A stretch of 64,000 nucleotides of DNA from contig NZ_FQYX01000004.1 of assembly GCF_900141935.1 (NCBI RefSeq), positions 8,668 to 72,667 on the forward strand, read 5' to 3'. This DNA comes from Arenibacter nanhaiticus (GTDB lineage: Bacteria; Bacteroidota; Bacteroidia; Flavobacteriales; Flavobacteriaceae). Positions 34,717 through 44,106 of the stretch are shown one piece after another (within the stretch, counting starts at the first letter, position 1; every line of letters begins with the position of its first letter). The position numbers were made by a program, and so were the translations under genes. The notes under the pieces were generated by a model, which worked only from the letters and a program-made list of their open reading frames with translations, did not search any database and was not told the origin of the DNA.

Positions 34717-37700
34717 ATGATTAAAACGAAACTATTATTGATATTTGCTTTGCTAGCATTTGTCAGCGGCCACTCCCAAAAAATCTTTGAGGGGACGGTT
34801 TTGGACGAAAATAATATTCCATTGCCGGGAGCTTCCGTGGTTATAAAGGGAAGTACTACCGGGGCAGCAGCCGATTTTGACGGCAATTTCCAAATAGCAT
34901 TGCCAACAGGAACAGAAACCTTGGTGGTTTCCTATATAGGGTATGTATCCTCGGAATTTGCCACGGCAAATAAACTCAGGGCCGATATTCAGCTATTGCC
35001 AGACTCTCAAAAACTCGATGAGGTAGTGGTAACCGCACTGGGAATCAGTCGTGCCGAGAAAAAAATAGGCTATGCCACCCAAACCATCGATACCGAAATA
35101 ATCGAAGAGGTAAACGCCCCAAATGTCGGGAGCTTGTTTTCTGGCCAGGTAGCCGGACTTTCGGTCAGTAATCCAACTGGGTTATTTCAAAAGCCTTCTT
35201 TTTCGCTGAGAGGTAAAACCCCCCTGATCGTTATCGACGGTATTGCCGTAGAAACAGATTTTTATGATGTTTCTGCCAATGACATTGCCAATATCAATGT
35301 ATTAAAAGGAACCACAGCATCGGCCCTGTACGGATCTAGAGGAAGGAACGGAGCCATTTTGATCACTACAAAAAATGCCAAAACCGATGGTTTAGAGGTT
35401 TCTGTATCCCATAATACCATGGTTTCGGCCGGATTTACCGTATTTCCCGAAACACAAAATGAATACGGGAACGGTTCTAATGGAAAATATGAGTTCTGGG
35501 ACGGGAAAGATGGTGGTGTGTCCGATGGGGACATGATCTGGGGCCCTAAATTTGAGCCCGGAGTGATGGTATCACAATGGAACAGCCCCATTTATGATAA
35601 TGTCACCGGAGAAACCATTCCGTGGTGGGGCGACGTTTCCGGAACACAGTACGACGATAAGTCGCGCTATTCCCGAGTACCGACTCCTTGGAAATACCAC
35701 AATAACCTAAAAGACTTTATGGAACCGGGCTATATCGCTTCAACAGATTTTGCGATAGCCAATAAATCGGAAAAGGGGGCCTTTAGATTGTCGGGGAATT
35801 TCTCTAGCCAAAAAGATAGGGTGCCCAATGCCAGTCTTAAAACTGGGGGACTTAGTTTTAAATCGACCACCAACCTTTCCGAAGCCCTTACCTTGGATAG
35901 TAAATTGTCCTATAATAAGGTGTTTTCGCCCAACTATCCCAGACACGGGTACGGCCCAAAAAACCATATGTATACCATTCTTATTTGGATGGGTGATGAT
36001 GTCAATGGAAAGGAATTGGACGAACATCGGTATGTGCCAGGACAGGAAGGCTACCGGCAGGCAAATTATAATTATGCCTGGTATAACAATGTATACTTTG
36101 CCGCTCATGAGCTGAACCAGAAATACGATGCCAACCTGATCAATGCGCAAATGGCATTGAACTATAAAATTACCGACGGTCTAAGCCTACAGGCAAGGGG
36201 ATCGGCAGTGGTCCAGGATATTTTTGAAGACCGCCAAAGTCCCAAAAGTTACTTGAACTATGGAGATGCCAGGGATGGAGACTATAAAACATGGAACAGC
36301 AATAGGCTAACCGTAGATTACGATATCCTAGCATCTTATAGCAAGGATTTGAGCGATGATTTTTCTTTTGATATCAATGCCGGTGCAGCTTCTTTTTATA
36401 GAAAATACCAACAAGAATACAATTCTACCGATGGTTTGGTAGTGCCCTTTGTATATAGTTTAAACAACACCAAGGGTGCGGTGGCAGCCAAAACCCATTT
36501 ACAAGAAAAGGCTACCAATAGTGTGTATGCTACTTTTGGAATGGATCTTTACAATGCGGTGTTCCTAACCTTGGCGGCCAGAAACGATTGGTCTTCTACC
36601 TTGCCCAAGGAAAACAGATCCTATTTTTACCCTTCGGCTTCTTTAAGTACCGTGGTATCTAATTATGTGAACCTTCCAGTGGGGATAGATTATTTAAAGG
36701 CCTTTGGTTCATGGGCAAAAGTGTCTAGCGACCTTGGCCCGTATAGTACCGAATCTTTTTATACGAATAATGGTGTGTTTGGAGGAAACGTAAAATTGGA
36801 ATACCCCAATGGTTTGGTCAATGCCAACATTCAGCCAGAAAGCTCTAACTCTTTCGAATTGGGACTGAGTTCGGCGTTTATACAAAACCAAGTCCGCTTG
36901 GACCTTACTTACTACAATGTAGTCGATACCAACCAGATTATAGACTTGCCTATTTCTAACACCTCTGGTTTTGAGAGCCGTAAGGTGAACGGGAACGAAT
37001 ATACTACCAAAGGATTAGAGCTTGTCCTAGGAGCTACCCCTTTCCGTACGGATGACTTTAGATGGGACGCAACGGCCAACTGGAGTAGAAAGGTAAGGCG
37101 TATCACAGAAATTTATGGCGATAATGCTACCTATAACAATTTAAGACTCAATGACCGCGCCGATAGCTATTATGCTACCGTTTGGCAAAAATCTCCTGCA
37201 GGGGATTTGATTTTAAACGACAAAGGAATGCCGGTACGGGATAATTTTAAACAGCGATTGGGGCATACCGACCCTAGTTGGACCTTGGGGCTTCAGAACA
37301 ATTTTAGATACAAAAAACTTTCCGTAAATATCGGTATCGATGGGGTATGGGGCGGATTGATGCGTTCTTTAACCGTTGAAAAAATGTGGTGGGGCGGTAA
37401 GCATCCTAATTCTACGGAATACAGGGATGCGGAATACGCGGCAGGGAAGCCTGTTTATGTTCCCCAAGGCGTCACGGTAACTGGAGGAGAATTGGTACAA
37501 GATGTAGATGGTACCGTCATTTCCGATACCAGGACCTTTCAAGAAAATACCACCGCCGTAAGCTGGCAGACCTGGTCGCAGAATTATCCTTACAGAGGGG
37601 CAGTGACCAATAAGGAAAATAAGAAATTCGCGAACATTTTTGACCGCAGCTTCTTTAAACTGCGAACCCTTTCCTTTAAATACGATTTAACCGAACTAGC

Positions 37701-37860
37701 CAATATAAAAGGAGTAAAAAGCCTAGAGACAACCTTAAGCGGATATAACCTTTTCGTTTGGAAAAAAGCAGATTTGATAGATCCAGATTTTGGAAATGAC
37801 AACAATTTGCAAGACCCATCTTCAAGATATATTGGTATGGGTGTTAATGTTAAATTTTAG
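34717..37860 (+). CDS. SusC/RagA-type TonB-dependent outer-membrane transporter
   Basis: 1047 residues from the ATG at 34717; the upstream part of the frame is not plausible signal sequence. The signal peptide ends near GHSQ (residue 20). A carboxypeptidase-regulatory-like domain follows (IFEGTVLDENNIPLPGASVVIKGSTTGAAADFDGNF), then a TonB-box-like segment (KLDEVVVTALG), the plug (VNAPNVGSLFSGQVAGLSVSNPTG..LIVIDGIAVETDF..NVLKGTTASALYGSRGRNGAILITTK) and a 22-strand barrel that ends GMGVNVKF. It is the active uptake channel paired with the SusD lipoprotein just downstream. Most relatives import glycans, but the company of phosphoesterases and phosphonate genes suggests a phosphorus compound here. 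Confidence 0.95.
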   Translation: MIKTKLLLIFALLAFVSGHSQKIFEGTVLDENNIPLPGASVVIKGSTTGAAADFDGNFQIALPTGTETLVVSYIGYVSSEFATANKLRADIQLLPDSQKLDEVVVTALGISRAEKKIGYATQTIDTEIIEEVNAPNVGSLFSGQVAGLSVSNPTGLFQKPSFSLRGKTPLIVIDGIAVETDFYDVSANDIANINVLKGTTASALYGSRGRNGAILITTKNAKTDGLEVSVSHNTMVSAGFTVFPETQNEYGNGSNGKYEFWDGKDGGVSDGDMIWGPKFEPGVMVSQWNSPIYDNVTGETIPWWGDVSGTQYDDKSRYSRVPTPWKYHNNLKDFMEPGYIASTDFAIANKSEKGAFRLSGNFSSQKDRVPNASLKTGGLSFKSTTNLSEALTLDSKLSYNKVFSPNYPRHGYGPKNHMYTILIWMGDDVNGKELDEHRYVPGQEGYRQANYNYAWYNNVYFAAHELNQKYDANLINAQMALNYKITDGLSLQARGSAVVQDIFEDRQSPKSYLNYGDARDGDYKTWNSNRLTVDYDILASYSKDLSDDFSFDINAGAASFYRKYQQEYNSTDGLVVPFVYSLNNTKGAVAAKTHLQEKATNSVYATFGMDLYNAVFLTLAARNDWSSTLPKENRSYFYPSASLSTVVSNYVNLPVGIDYLKAFGSWAKVSSDLGPYSTESFYTNNGVFGGNVKLEYPNGLVNANIQPESSNSFELGLSSAFIQNQVRLDLTYYNVVDTNQIIDLPISNTSGFESRKVNGNEYTTKGLELVLGATPFRTDDFRWDATANWSRKVRRITEIYGDNATYNNLRLNDRADSYYATVWQKSPAGDLILNDKGMPVRDNFKQRLGHTDPSWTLGLQNNFRYKKLSVNIGIDGVWGGLMRSLTVEKMWWGGKHPNSTEYRDAEYAAGKPVYVPQGVTVTGGELVQDVDGTVISDTRTFQENTTAVSWQTWSQNYPYRGAVTNKENKKFANIFDRSFFKLRTLSFKYDLTELANIKGVKSLETTLSGYNLFVWKKADLIDPDFGNDNNLQDPSSRYIGMGVNVKF

Positions 37861-37873
37861 AAATAGAAACACA

Positions 37874-39355
37874 ATGAAGAAAATAAAAATATTATGCCAC
37901 CTATTTATTCTGATAACCCTTTCGGCATGTCACGATTTATCAGATATTAACGAAAACCCTAATAACGTGGGGCAGACCCACCCTCAGTTATTATTGACCA
38001 ATATTGCCAGCAATGCCTTTACGGTCCAAGGGACTTCGGCCTTGTATGCGTCTAGAATGCTAGTGCAAACAGACGGAGAAAGCAACAACCAATATTATAA
38101 TTGGAACCGCGCCAGTTTTGGAGACTATAATATGTTGGGAGAAGTAACCAAAATGATGCAAGAGGCAGAACGCATCAATAGCACAGAATACATCGCTCTC
38201 GCCAAATTCTTTAGGGCCTATTACTTTTATAACCTGAGCTTAACCTTTGGCGATATTCCGTATAGTGAAGCCCTACAAGGGGAAACAGCGGAAAATTATG
38301 CTCCTAAATACGATTCCCAAAAAGAAGTGTTTATAGGGATATTAAAGGAACTTTCAGAAGCCAACGAACTTTTAAGGGACAATACCAACCTTATTGCAGG
38401 GGATATTATTTTTGGTGGCAATACGCTAAAATGGCAAAAGTTGGTCAATTCCTTTAGGCTAAAGGTACTCATGACCCTTTCTAAAAAAGAAGGCGATGCC
38501 CAATTGGGAATTAAAGAGGCCTTCGCTTCAATTTATGCCAACGAGCCTATTATGGTCTCTAATGAAGACAATGGGCAATTGGTGTACTCGGACGAAGAGG
38601 GCAGTAGGTACCGAGAATTCAATTCTAGTAGCTACGGCTCTGGGATGTATATGTCCGCAACCTTTGTAGATAGGTTAAAGGATAGGCAAGACCCTAGGTT
38701 GTTTATCTTTTGCGGAAGGACAAAGAATGCCAAGGAAGCAGGTTTGGCCATAGACGATTTTAATGCCTATGAAGGTGGCGATCCCTTGGCCCCTTATGCA
38801 GAAGTAAACGATAAGGCCGCTGCCGGTGACGTGTCTAAAGTGAATCTGAGGTATTCTACAGACCCCACCACCGAACCTCACAACCTGTTGGGATATTGGG
38901 AACTGGAATTTATCTTGGCGGAAGCAGCCGTAAGAGGATGGATAGCCACCCCTGCCAAAACCCATTACGAAAATGGCGTTAAAGCATCTTTTAGCTTTTA
39001 TAACGACTATGCCAAAAACTTTGAAACCTATGTTGATGCATCGGATGCAGATACTTATTTAAGCGGTTCCTTGGTAGCCTTTGATGCGGCGTTCCCTACG
39101 GCAAAAAAACTGGAACTGATCTTGACCCAAAAATATTTCACTTCCTTTTTACAGTCGGGTTGGAGAATGTATTTTGACCATTTGAGAACAGGGTACCCAA
39201 GTTTTGCCCAAACACCTGGGATTACTCCCCCAACAAGATGGATGTATCCCCAGTCCGAATACAACAACAATACCGAGAATGTTTCCAGGGCCATTGAAGT
39301 TCAATTTGGGACTGGAAACGATAAAATACGGGAAATAAGCTGGTGGTTGCAATAA
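37874..39355 (+). CDS. SusD/RagB-type outer-membrane substrate-binding lipoprotein
   Basis: 493 residues from the ATG at 37874; the open frame extends upstream into the SusC gene, but that part is an out-of-frame shadow. The lipobox ends at Cys19 (TLSAC). The body has SusD-family features: DLSDINENPNNVGQTHPQLLLTNI at the start, helical TPR-like pairs in EYIALAKFFRAYYFYNLSLTFGDIPYSEAL, and the C-terminal FLQSGWRMYFDHLRTGYPSFAQTPG region ending PQSEYNNN. This is the SusD-like group (often called SusD/RagB or SusD-like_2). It sits 13 bases after SusC and forms the lid that captures the ligand at the surface. Confidence 0.93.
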   Translation: MKKIKILCHLFILITLSACHDLSDINENPNNVGQTHPQLLLTNIASNAFTVQGTSALYASRMLVQTDGESNNQYYNWNRASFGDYNMLGEVTKMMQEAERINSTEYIALAKFFRAYYFYNLSLTFGDIPYSEALQGETAENYAPKYDSQKEVFIGILKELSEANELLRDNTNLIAGDIIFGGNTLKWQKLVNSFRLKVLMTLSKKEGDAQLGIKEAFASIYANEPIMVSNEDNGQLVYSDEEGSRYREFNSSSYGSGMYMSATFVDRLKDRQDPRLFIFCGRTKNAKEAGLAIDDFNAYEGGDPLAPYAEVNDKAAAGDVSKVNLRYSTDPTTEPHNLLGYWELEFILAEAAVRGWIATPAKTHYENGVKASFSFYNDYAKNFETYVDASDADTYLSGSLVAFDAAFPTAKKLELILTQKYFTSFLQSGWRMYFDHLRTGYPSFAQTPGITPPTRWMYPQSEYNNNTENVSRAIEVQFGTGNDKIREISWWLQ

Positions 39356-39379
39356 GCGGATAAGAACGATTCAGTAGCG

Positions 39380-39414
39380 ACCTAAGGCCAAAGGATATTT
39401 CTTTGGTCTTAGGT
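39380..39414. terminator. Hairpin between SusD and the phosphoesterase gene
   Basis: A 14-bp stem with one G-T pair (ACCTAAGGCCAAAG / CTTTGGTCTTAGGT) lies 25 bases past the SusD stop. It has no strong T run, so it may attenuate or stabilise the transcript rather than end it. Confidence 0.5.
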
Positions 39415-39514
39415 TATTATTGCAGCAAAGCCATAGAAAACAGCATAAGAATGATTATTTTAGAAAAATAATTTTCTTTTAAAGAGGTTATTAAACCAAC
39501 CATTAAACTACCCC

Positions 39515-41119
39515 ATGATTAAAAGTATTCCGCTTATCGGTGTCCTATGTTTTCTTATGTTTATAGGTCGCGCGCAACAAAAGGACGTGAGCATCCAAAT
39601 ACAACCATACCTTCAGGACGCCACCCCAACTTCCATAAAAATTTTGTGGCAAACCACCGCAGGGGAAGAAAGTATCGTAGAATGGGGCCTTACCCCAAAA
39701 CTGGGAAAAAAATCAAAGGGTACTGCCGTCGATATCAATTATACCGAGACCAGGTTGCACGAGGTAAAAGTAGAAGGCCTTAAGCGTTTTACAGAATATT
39801 ACTATCGGGTAAAAACCGCTAAGGCCGTATCCGATATTTATCAGTTTAAAACACCACCTTTTGCCAGGGATCAGGAGTCTTTTAAAATTGTGGCCATGAG
39901 CGATATGCAAAAAGACCACAATAACCCTGATAAATTTTCCGAAGTGGTCAATGAGGGAGTCTTAACATATTTGGAAAAAGAGTTTGGAGGCACCCTGCCC
40001 GACAACCTTGCTATGGTATTGATCCCCGGCGATTTGGTAGAAAATGGCACCAAGTACGACCAATGGAAAAACGATTTTTTTAATCCGGCAGAAAAATTGT
40101 TGTCCGAGGTTCCCGTATATCCTGTATTGGGGAACCATGAAAAGAATTCGGTCTTTTACTTTAAATATTTTAGTCTGCCAGAAAACGGTAGTCCGGCCTA
40201 TGCCGAACATTGGTGGTTTAAAGATTATGGGAACACCAGAATAATAGGTTTGAACTCTAATGATGGCTACAACAATAGCAGCGAACAATACCAATGGTTA
40301 AAAAAACTATTGGAAGATACCGCCAAAGACAAGGAAGTAGATTTTGTCTTTGCCCAATTGCACCATCCCCACAAATCGGAACTATGGATTCCGGGGGAAG
40401 AAGATTTTTCAGGGAAAGTGGTAGCCTTATTGGAAGAATTCTCTACAGAAACCGGAATACCAAGCATTCACTTTTTTGGACATACCCACGGATATTCGCG
40501 GGGTCAATCCCGGGATCATAAACACCTTTGGATCAATGTGGCTTCGGCAGGTGGGGCCATAGATAATTGGGGAGAGTTTGAAGGCAGGGATTATGAAGAA
40601 TTTAGCGTAACCCAAGACGAATACGGATTTGTAATGGTAGAAGTCGATGGCAATAGGGAAGATCCCAAATTTACCATTAAAAGAATCAGCAGAGGTAATG
40701 AAACCGAGTTTCGGGAAAACGAACTTAGGGATAGTATTACCGTTTGGAGAAAAGAAAGAAAACCACAGCCGCCAGTGGCCCTTTCCCCCAATAATGAAAC
40801 CGTTCATTTTTCGGGAACGACCTTAAAGGCAGGCGCATTTAAAACAAACTTTAAGGATGCCTTCCATGCCGCTTCGCACTGGCAAATAGCAACGACCGAA
40901 AACTTTGAAAAACCTGTTTTTGAGAGTTGGAAACAGCACGAAAACTGGTATTACGAAGAAAACAGGCAAAAAGACGATGACCTTTCCGACGAGGTGACAA
41001 AACGCTTAGTGCCCAATACCACCTATTTTTGGAGAGTACGTTACCGAGATCAAAATTTAAACTGGAGCGATTGGTCCAATACCTTAACTTTTAACACTAT
41101 AAATTCAACAAAAAAATGA
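39515..41119 (+). CDS. Secreted purple-acid-phosphatase-like metallophosphoesterase
   Basis: A 534-residue protein with a signal peptide (FIGRAQQ, residues 1-21). Residues about 25-110 are the fibronectin-like N-terminal domain of purple acid phosphatases (IQIQPYLQDATPTSIKILWQTT..YYYRVKTAK). The metallophosphoesterase motifs follow: MSDMQKDHNN, LIPGDLVENG (GDLV), VYPVLGNHEKNS (GNHE), AQLHHPHKS (H) and FFGHTHGYSRGQ (GHTH). A second C-terminal domain of about 130 residues resembles a fibronectin-like fold (TTYFWRVRYRDQNLNWSDWSNTLTF). It hydrolyses phosphate esters in the periplasm or outside the cell. It overlaps the alkaline-phosphatase-superfamily gene by 4 bases. Confidence 0.9.
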   Translation: MIKSIPLIGVLCFLMFIGRAQQKDVSIQIQPYLQDATPTSIKILWQTTAGEESIVEWGLTPKLGKKSKGTAVDINYTETRLHEVKVEGLKRFTEYYYRVKTAKAVSDIYQFKTPPFARDQESFKIVAMSDMQKDHNNPDKFSEVVNEGVLTYLEKEFGGTLPDNLAMVLIPGDLVENGTKYDQWKNDFFNPAEKLLSEVPVYPVLGNHEKNSVFYFKYFSLPENGSPAYAEHWWFKDYGNTRIIGLNSNDGYNNSSEQYQWLKKLLEDTAKDKEVDFVFAQLHHPHKSELWIPGEEDFSGKVVALLEEFSTETGIPSIHFFGHTHGYSRGQSRDHKHLWINVASAGGAIDNWGEFEGRDYEEFSVTQDEYGFVMVEVDGNREDPKFTIKRISRGNETEFRENELRDSITVWRKERKPQPPVALSPNNETVHFSGTTLKAGAFKTNFKDAFHAASHWQIATTENFEKPVFESWKQHENWYYEENRQKDDDLSDEVTKRLVPNTTYFWRVRYRDQNLNWSDWSNTLTFNTINSTKK

Positions 41120-42213
41120 AAAGAAATTTAGTTGCCCTTATGATGGTTCTTGTAGCGGGAATTTTCTCTAAGGCCATGGCGCAAACAGATAATAGTCCCA
41201 AGGTGGTTTTAATTACCTTAGACGGACTCCGTTGGCAAGAATTATTTTCGGGTGCCGATCCCTTATTGGTGGCAAATAAAAAATACGTAGGCGATACTAC
41301 GGAATTAAAATCCCTTTTCTGGAGAGAAACTGCCGAGGAAAGAAGAGCTAGTTTAATGCCTTTTTTCTGGAACGAGGTAGTAAAAATGGGGCAGTTGCAC
41401 GGCAATAGAAACCAAGGCAGCAAGGTAGATCTTACCAATAAAATGTGGTTTTCATATCCTGGTTACAATGAAATTTTAACCGGTGCTGCCGACGATGTAA
41501 ACATCACCAGCAACAATAAGGTTAACAACCCCAATAAAACTATTTTGGAGCTTGTAAACAATCTCCCGGAATATAAGGGCAAGGTAGCCGCTTTTGGAAG
41601 CTGGGACGTCTTTCCTTTTATCATCAACAAAGAGCGCTCGGGCATTCCTGTGAATGCCGGATTTGATGTGGCCCAAGGAGACGATTTAACGGAAAGGGAG
41701 CAGTTTTTGAACAAATTGCAACAACAGTTGCCAAGCCCATGGGGATCGGTACGGTTAGATGCCTTTACACATCACTTTGCCTTGGAACACATGAAAAAGA
41801 AACACCCTAAACTTTTGTTTATCTCCTATGGGGAAACCGACGATTTTGCCCATGATGGGGATTACGATGCCTATTTAAAAGCAGCCCATAATACCGATGG
41901 CTTAATTAAGGAGCTTTGGCAATACACCCAAGCAGATCCTTTTTACAAGGACAATACTACTTTTATCATCACCACTGATCACGGTCGTGGGACCGATCCA
42001 TTAGATACGTGGAAAGGTCATGGCAGTAGTATAAAAGGAGCTGGCGAAGTGTGGATGGTGGCCTTTGGAAAAGGCGTTAAGGCCTTGGGAGAGCTTAAAG
42101 AAAACGGGCAATTGTTTACTACCCAAATTGCACCCACCATTATTAAAGTCTTGGATGCCCCTAAAAAAGCATTCGACTTAAAGGAAAAACCATTGCGTTT
42201 AAATTCCAAATAA
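41116..42213 (+). CDS. Secreted alkaline-phosphatase-superfamily hydrolase
   Basis: A 365-residue protein with a signal peptide ending AMAQ (residue 22). Metal-binding and catalytic blocks of the alkaline phosphatase superfamily are visible: VVLITLDGLRWQELFSG (metal Asp), WFSYPGYNEILTG (putative Ser nucleophile where nucleotide pyrophosphatases have Thr), SYGETDDFAHDGDYDAYLKA (metal Asp and His) and FIITTDHGRG (Asp-His). The fold contains phosphate monoesterases, diesterases, phosphonate monoester hydrolases and phosphonoacetate hydrolase. In this cluster it may free an alcohol or a phosphonate from an ester. The gene closes the unit and is followed by a terminator. Confidence 0.85.
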   Translation: MKRNLVALMMVLVAGIFSKAMAQTDNSPKVVLITLDGLRWQELFSGADPLLVANKKYVGDTTELKSLFWRETAEERRASLMPFFWNEVVKMGQLHGNRNQGSKVDLTNKMWFSYPGYNEILTGAADDVNITSNNKVNNPNKTILELVNNLPEYKGKVAAFGSWDVFPFIINKERSGIPVNAGFDVAQGDDLTEREQFLNKLQQQLPSPWGSVRLDAFTHHFALEHMKKKHPKLLFISYGETDDFAHDGDYDAYLKAAHNTDGLIKELWQYTQADPFYKDNTTFIITTDHGRGTDPLDTWKGHGSSIKGAGEVWMVAFGKGVKALGELKENGQLFTTQIAPTIIKVLDAPKKAFDLKEKPLRLNSK

Positions 42214-42231
42214 ATATTAGAATTAGTGAAA

Positions 42232-42265
42232 ACAAAAGCCGTTACATGTATGTAGCGGCTTTTGT
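42232..42265. terminator. Terminator ending the phosphonate-like locus
   Basis: A 14-bp stem with one G-T pair (ACAAAAGCCG and TAC arms around ATGTAT) at 42232-42265, followed by CGTTTTAA. It lies between convergent genes and can serve both strands. Confidence 0.75.
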
Positions 42266-42291
42266 CGTTTTAATCCCGGTGGTACTTCAGA

Positions 42292-44106
42292 TCAATGGGA
42301 AATCGCCATAGCGTCAATTTCCTGGTTGATGGCCTTTAGTACTTCCTCTTCTCGTTTTAATTCCTCAAGAATAGCGTTTTTAGAACCTTCAAAACCTTTT
42401 TTTAGCGAGCCAAATAGGTTTTGGTAATACGCCACCCCATCGAGCATATTGGTGACAAAGGTTCGTAAGTACTTCTCTTGTTTTTTATCCATGGCAAGTT
42501 CAGCGGCCGACAACCTGTTTTTAAGATAGTCCATATAAAGTCCCAACTCCTTAATGAACATATGAGGCCTATCTGTTCGGACAATGACATTTCTATGACC
42601 ATAAATATGATCTGTCATTTCCTTTAAACGCATGGTTCTGGAAAAATATGCCATGTTGGGCCCTGGGCAAATAGAGACCCCTGTTCCTTCGGCCTTTGTG
42701 TCCAAATCATAGGCCAATAAGGCAGAAGTCCCCAAGCCAACACAGGTACAGGACTTTTCCGTTATTTTTTGCCATCGCTGCTCGTATGCCTCCCTGGAAA
42801 TATCTTCTGCATTTAATTCCTTGATTTTTAAATGTTGGTACTGCCTAGAAGCGGTACAGATACCTTGTTCCGTATAGTCCTTGTTTAAGGCAACGAATTT
42901 TTTGGGACACGAACTTCCCGGCCTGTTTTTATCAATCAATTTTTGTTTTTCCAAATCCTTGGTGTTTCCTCTAAGGTTATGGAAAGGAACGCCCAGAGGA
43001 GAAATATCGCTTAAATACAGATCCTTTTCCTGGGCATTTACCAGCTTATTACGGGTGTCCCTATCTACGGTGGTCGCTTCTGGGACCAATAAAAATGGGG
43101 TTCCCCATCCCACGGAATCTACCTGGTAATGGTCTAGTAAAAAGGAATGTTCTTCTGCCGTACCCACCCCGCCTTGGGCAGTGATCCTTAAGGGTAAGGA
43201 TGCAGTTGGCAGACTGCGGTTTTTTTGCTCCAGGGCCGAAATTAATATACCGTGTACTTCCTTTATATAGGATTCCCGGTTTTTCAGAAATTCGGCTAAA
43301 ATAGGTCCCATTAAGTAACCGTCCGTCGCAAAGGCATGTCCCCCGCAATTCAAGCCGGACTCTATTCTATATTCGGAAACCCACAGGCCTTTTTTGGCCA
43401 AAAATTTTCCCTGGATCAAAGCCGACCTATAATCGCTTACTTTGAGTACTATTTTCTTTTTTACGACTCCTTTGTCATCGGGGTAGAAGTCTTCAAAATT
43501 TTCTATATAACTGTACAAACGCGGATTCATACCGGCCGATAGGATTAAGGAAGAGCTTAGGTCGCTATTGGCGTACCCACGTAAGGCAGCATGCGCATCG
43601 TTATAAATTACCGCTTGCTTCTCTTTACCGATATAATTGTCCTTGTCTACCTTGGTCATGATGTTGACATCAATACTGCCCATGGTCAAATGTTCTCGGC
43701 ACCATTTTTTGAGGTCGGGGAGATTAAAGTCTCCCGAAGCTATTTTTAGAAACTCCTGTTTTAAGGTAGCTGAATCTGGCAGTAGCTGAAAGTACTCTTT
43801 TATCTCCTGACTAGTTTCAAGGCTGGAATTTTTTAAGGCTTCAAATTTTTCGCGCGCCAATTTGTTCACCATATTTAGATAAGAGGTAATGCGTTGTGCT
43901 CTAAAATCTTCGAACGTATCCGTAATCTCTTGATAAGGGAGTTCAAATTTTTCACAATACATTTTCCTTAATTTCTCCAAGAGAATATCATCTACCAAGG
44001 AAATTACCGAGTCAATACCCAAATGAGACACTTTTAAGGGAGTATCTATGGTAAATCCAATGCCCATTACCGGAATATGAAAGCTGTGCTGTTTCATTTT
44101 ATTCAT
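42292..44106 (-). CDS. Nitronate-monooxygenase/FabK-like TIM-barrel protein with cysteine-rich C-terminus
   Basis: A 604-residue conserved protein without an assigned function. Residues 10-50 (HIPVMGIGFTIDTPLKVSHLGIDSVISLVDD) and 215-345 read as a TIM barrel: GLNCGGHAF (GGH, about 255-257) and ITAQGGVGTAEEHSFLLDHYQVDSVGWGTPFLLVPEAT (GGVG from about 312) resemble the flavin-binding GGH and GG-x-G..GT-F blocks of nitronate monooxygenase and FabK. The C-terminal part adds four conserved-looking cysteines (Cys400, Cys417, Cys453 and Cys455) that could hold an iron-sulfur cluster. A helical tail with Lys and Glu follows. The N-terminal helical insert (residues 60-150) is unusual for the family. 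The reaction is unknown. Confidence 0.55.
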   Translation of the reverse strand: MNKMKQHSFHIPVMGIGFTIDTPLKVSHLGIDSVISLVDDILLEKLRKMYCEKFELPYQEITDTFEDFRAQRITSYLNMVNKLAREKFEALKNSSLETSQEIKEYFQLLPDSATLKQEFLKIASGDFNLPDLKKWCREHLTMGSIDVNIMTKVDKDNYIGKEKQAVIYNDAHAALRGYANSDLSSSLILSAGMNPRLYSYIENFEDFYPDDKGVVKKKIVLKVSDYRSALIQGKFLAKKGLWVSEYRIESGLNCGGHAFATDGYLMGPILAEFLKNRESYIKEVHGILISALEQKNRSLPTASLPLRITAQGGVGTAEEHSFLLDHYQVDSVGWGTPFLLVPEATTVDRDTRNKLVNAQEKDLYLSDISPLGVPFHNLRGNTKDLEKQKLIDKNRPGSSCPKKFVALNKDYTEQGICTASRQYQHLKIKELNAEDISREAYEQRWQKITEKSCTCVGLGTSALLAYDLDTKAEGTGVSICPGPNMAYFSRTMRLKEMTDHIYGHRNVIVRTDRPHMFIKELGLYMDYLKNRLSAAELAMDKKQEKYLRTFVTNMLDGVAYYQNLFGSLKKGFEGSKNAILEELKREEEVLKAINQEIDAMAISH

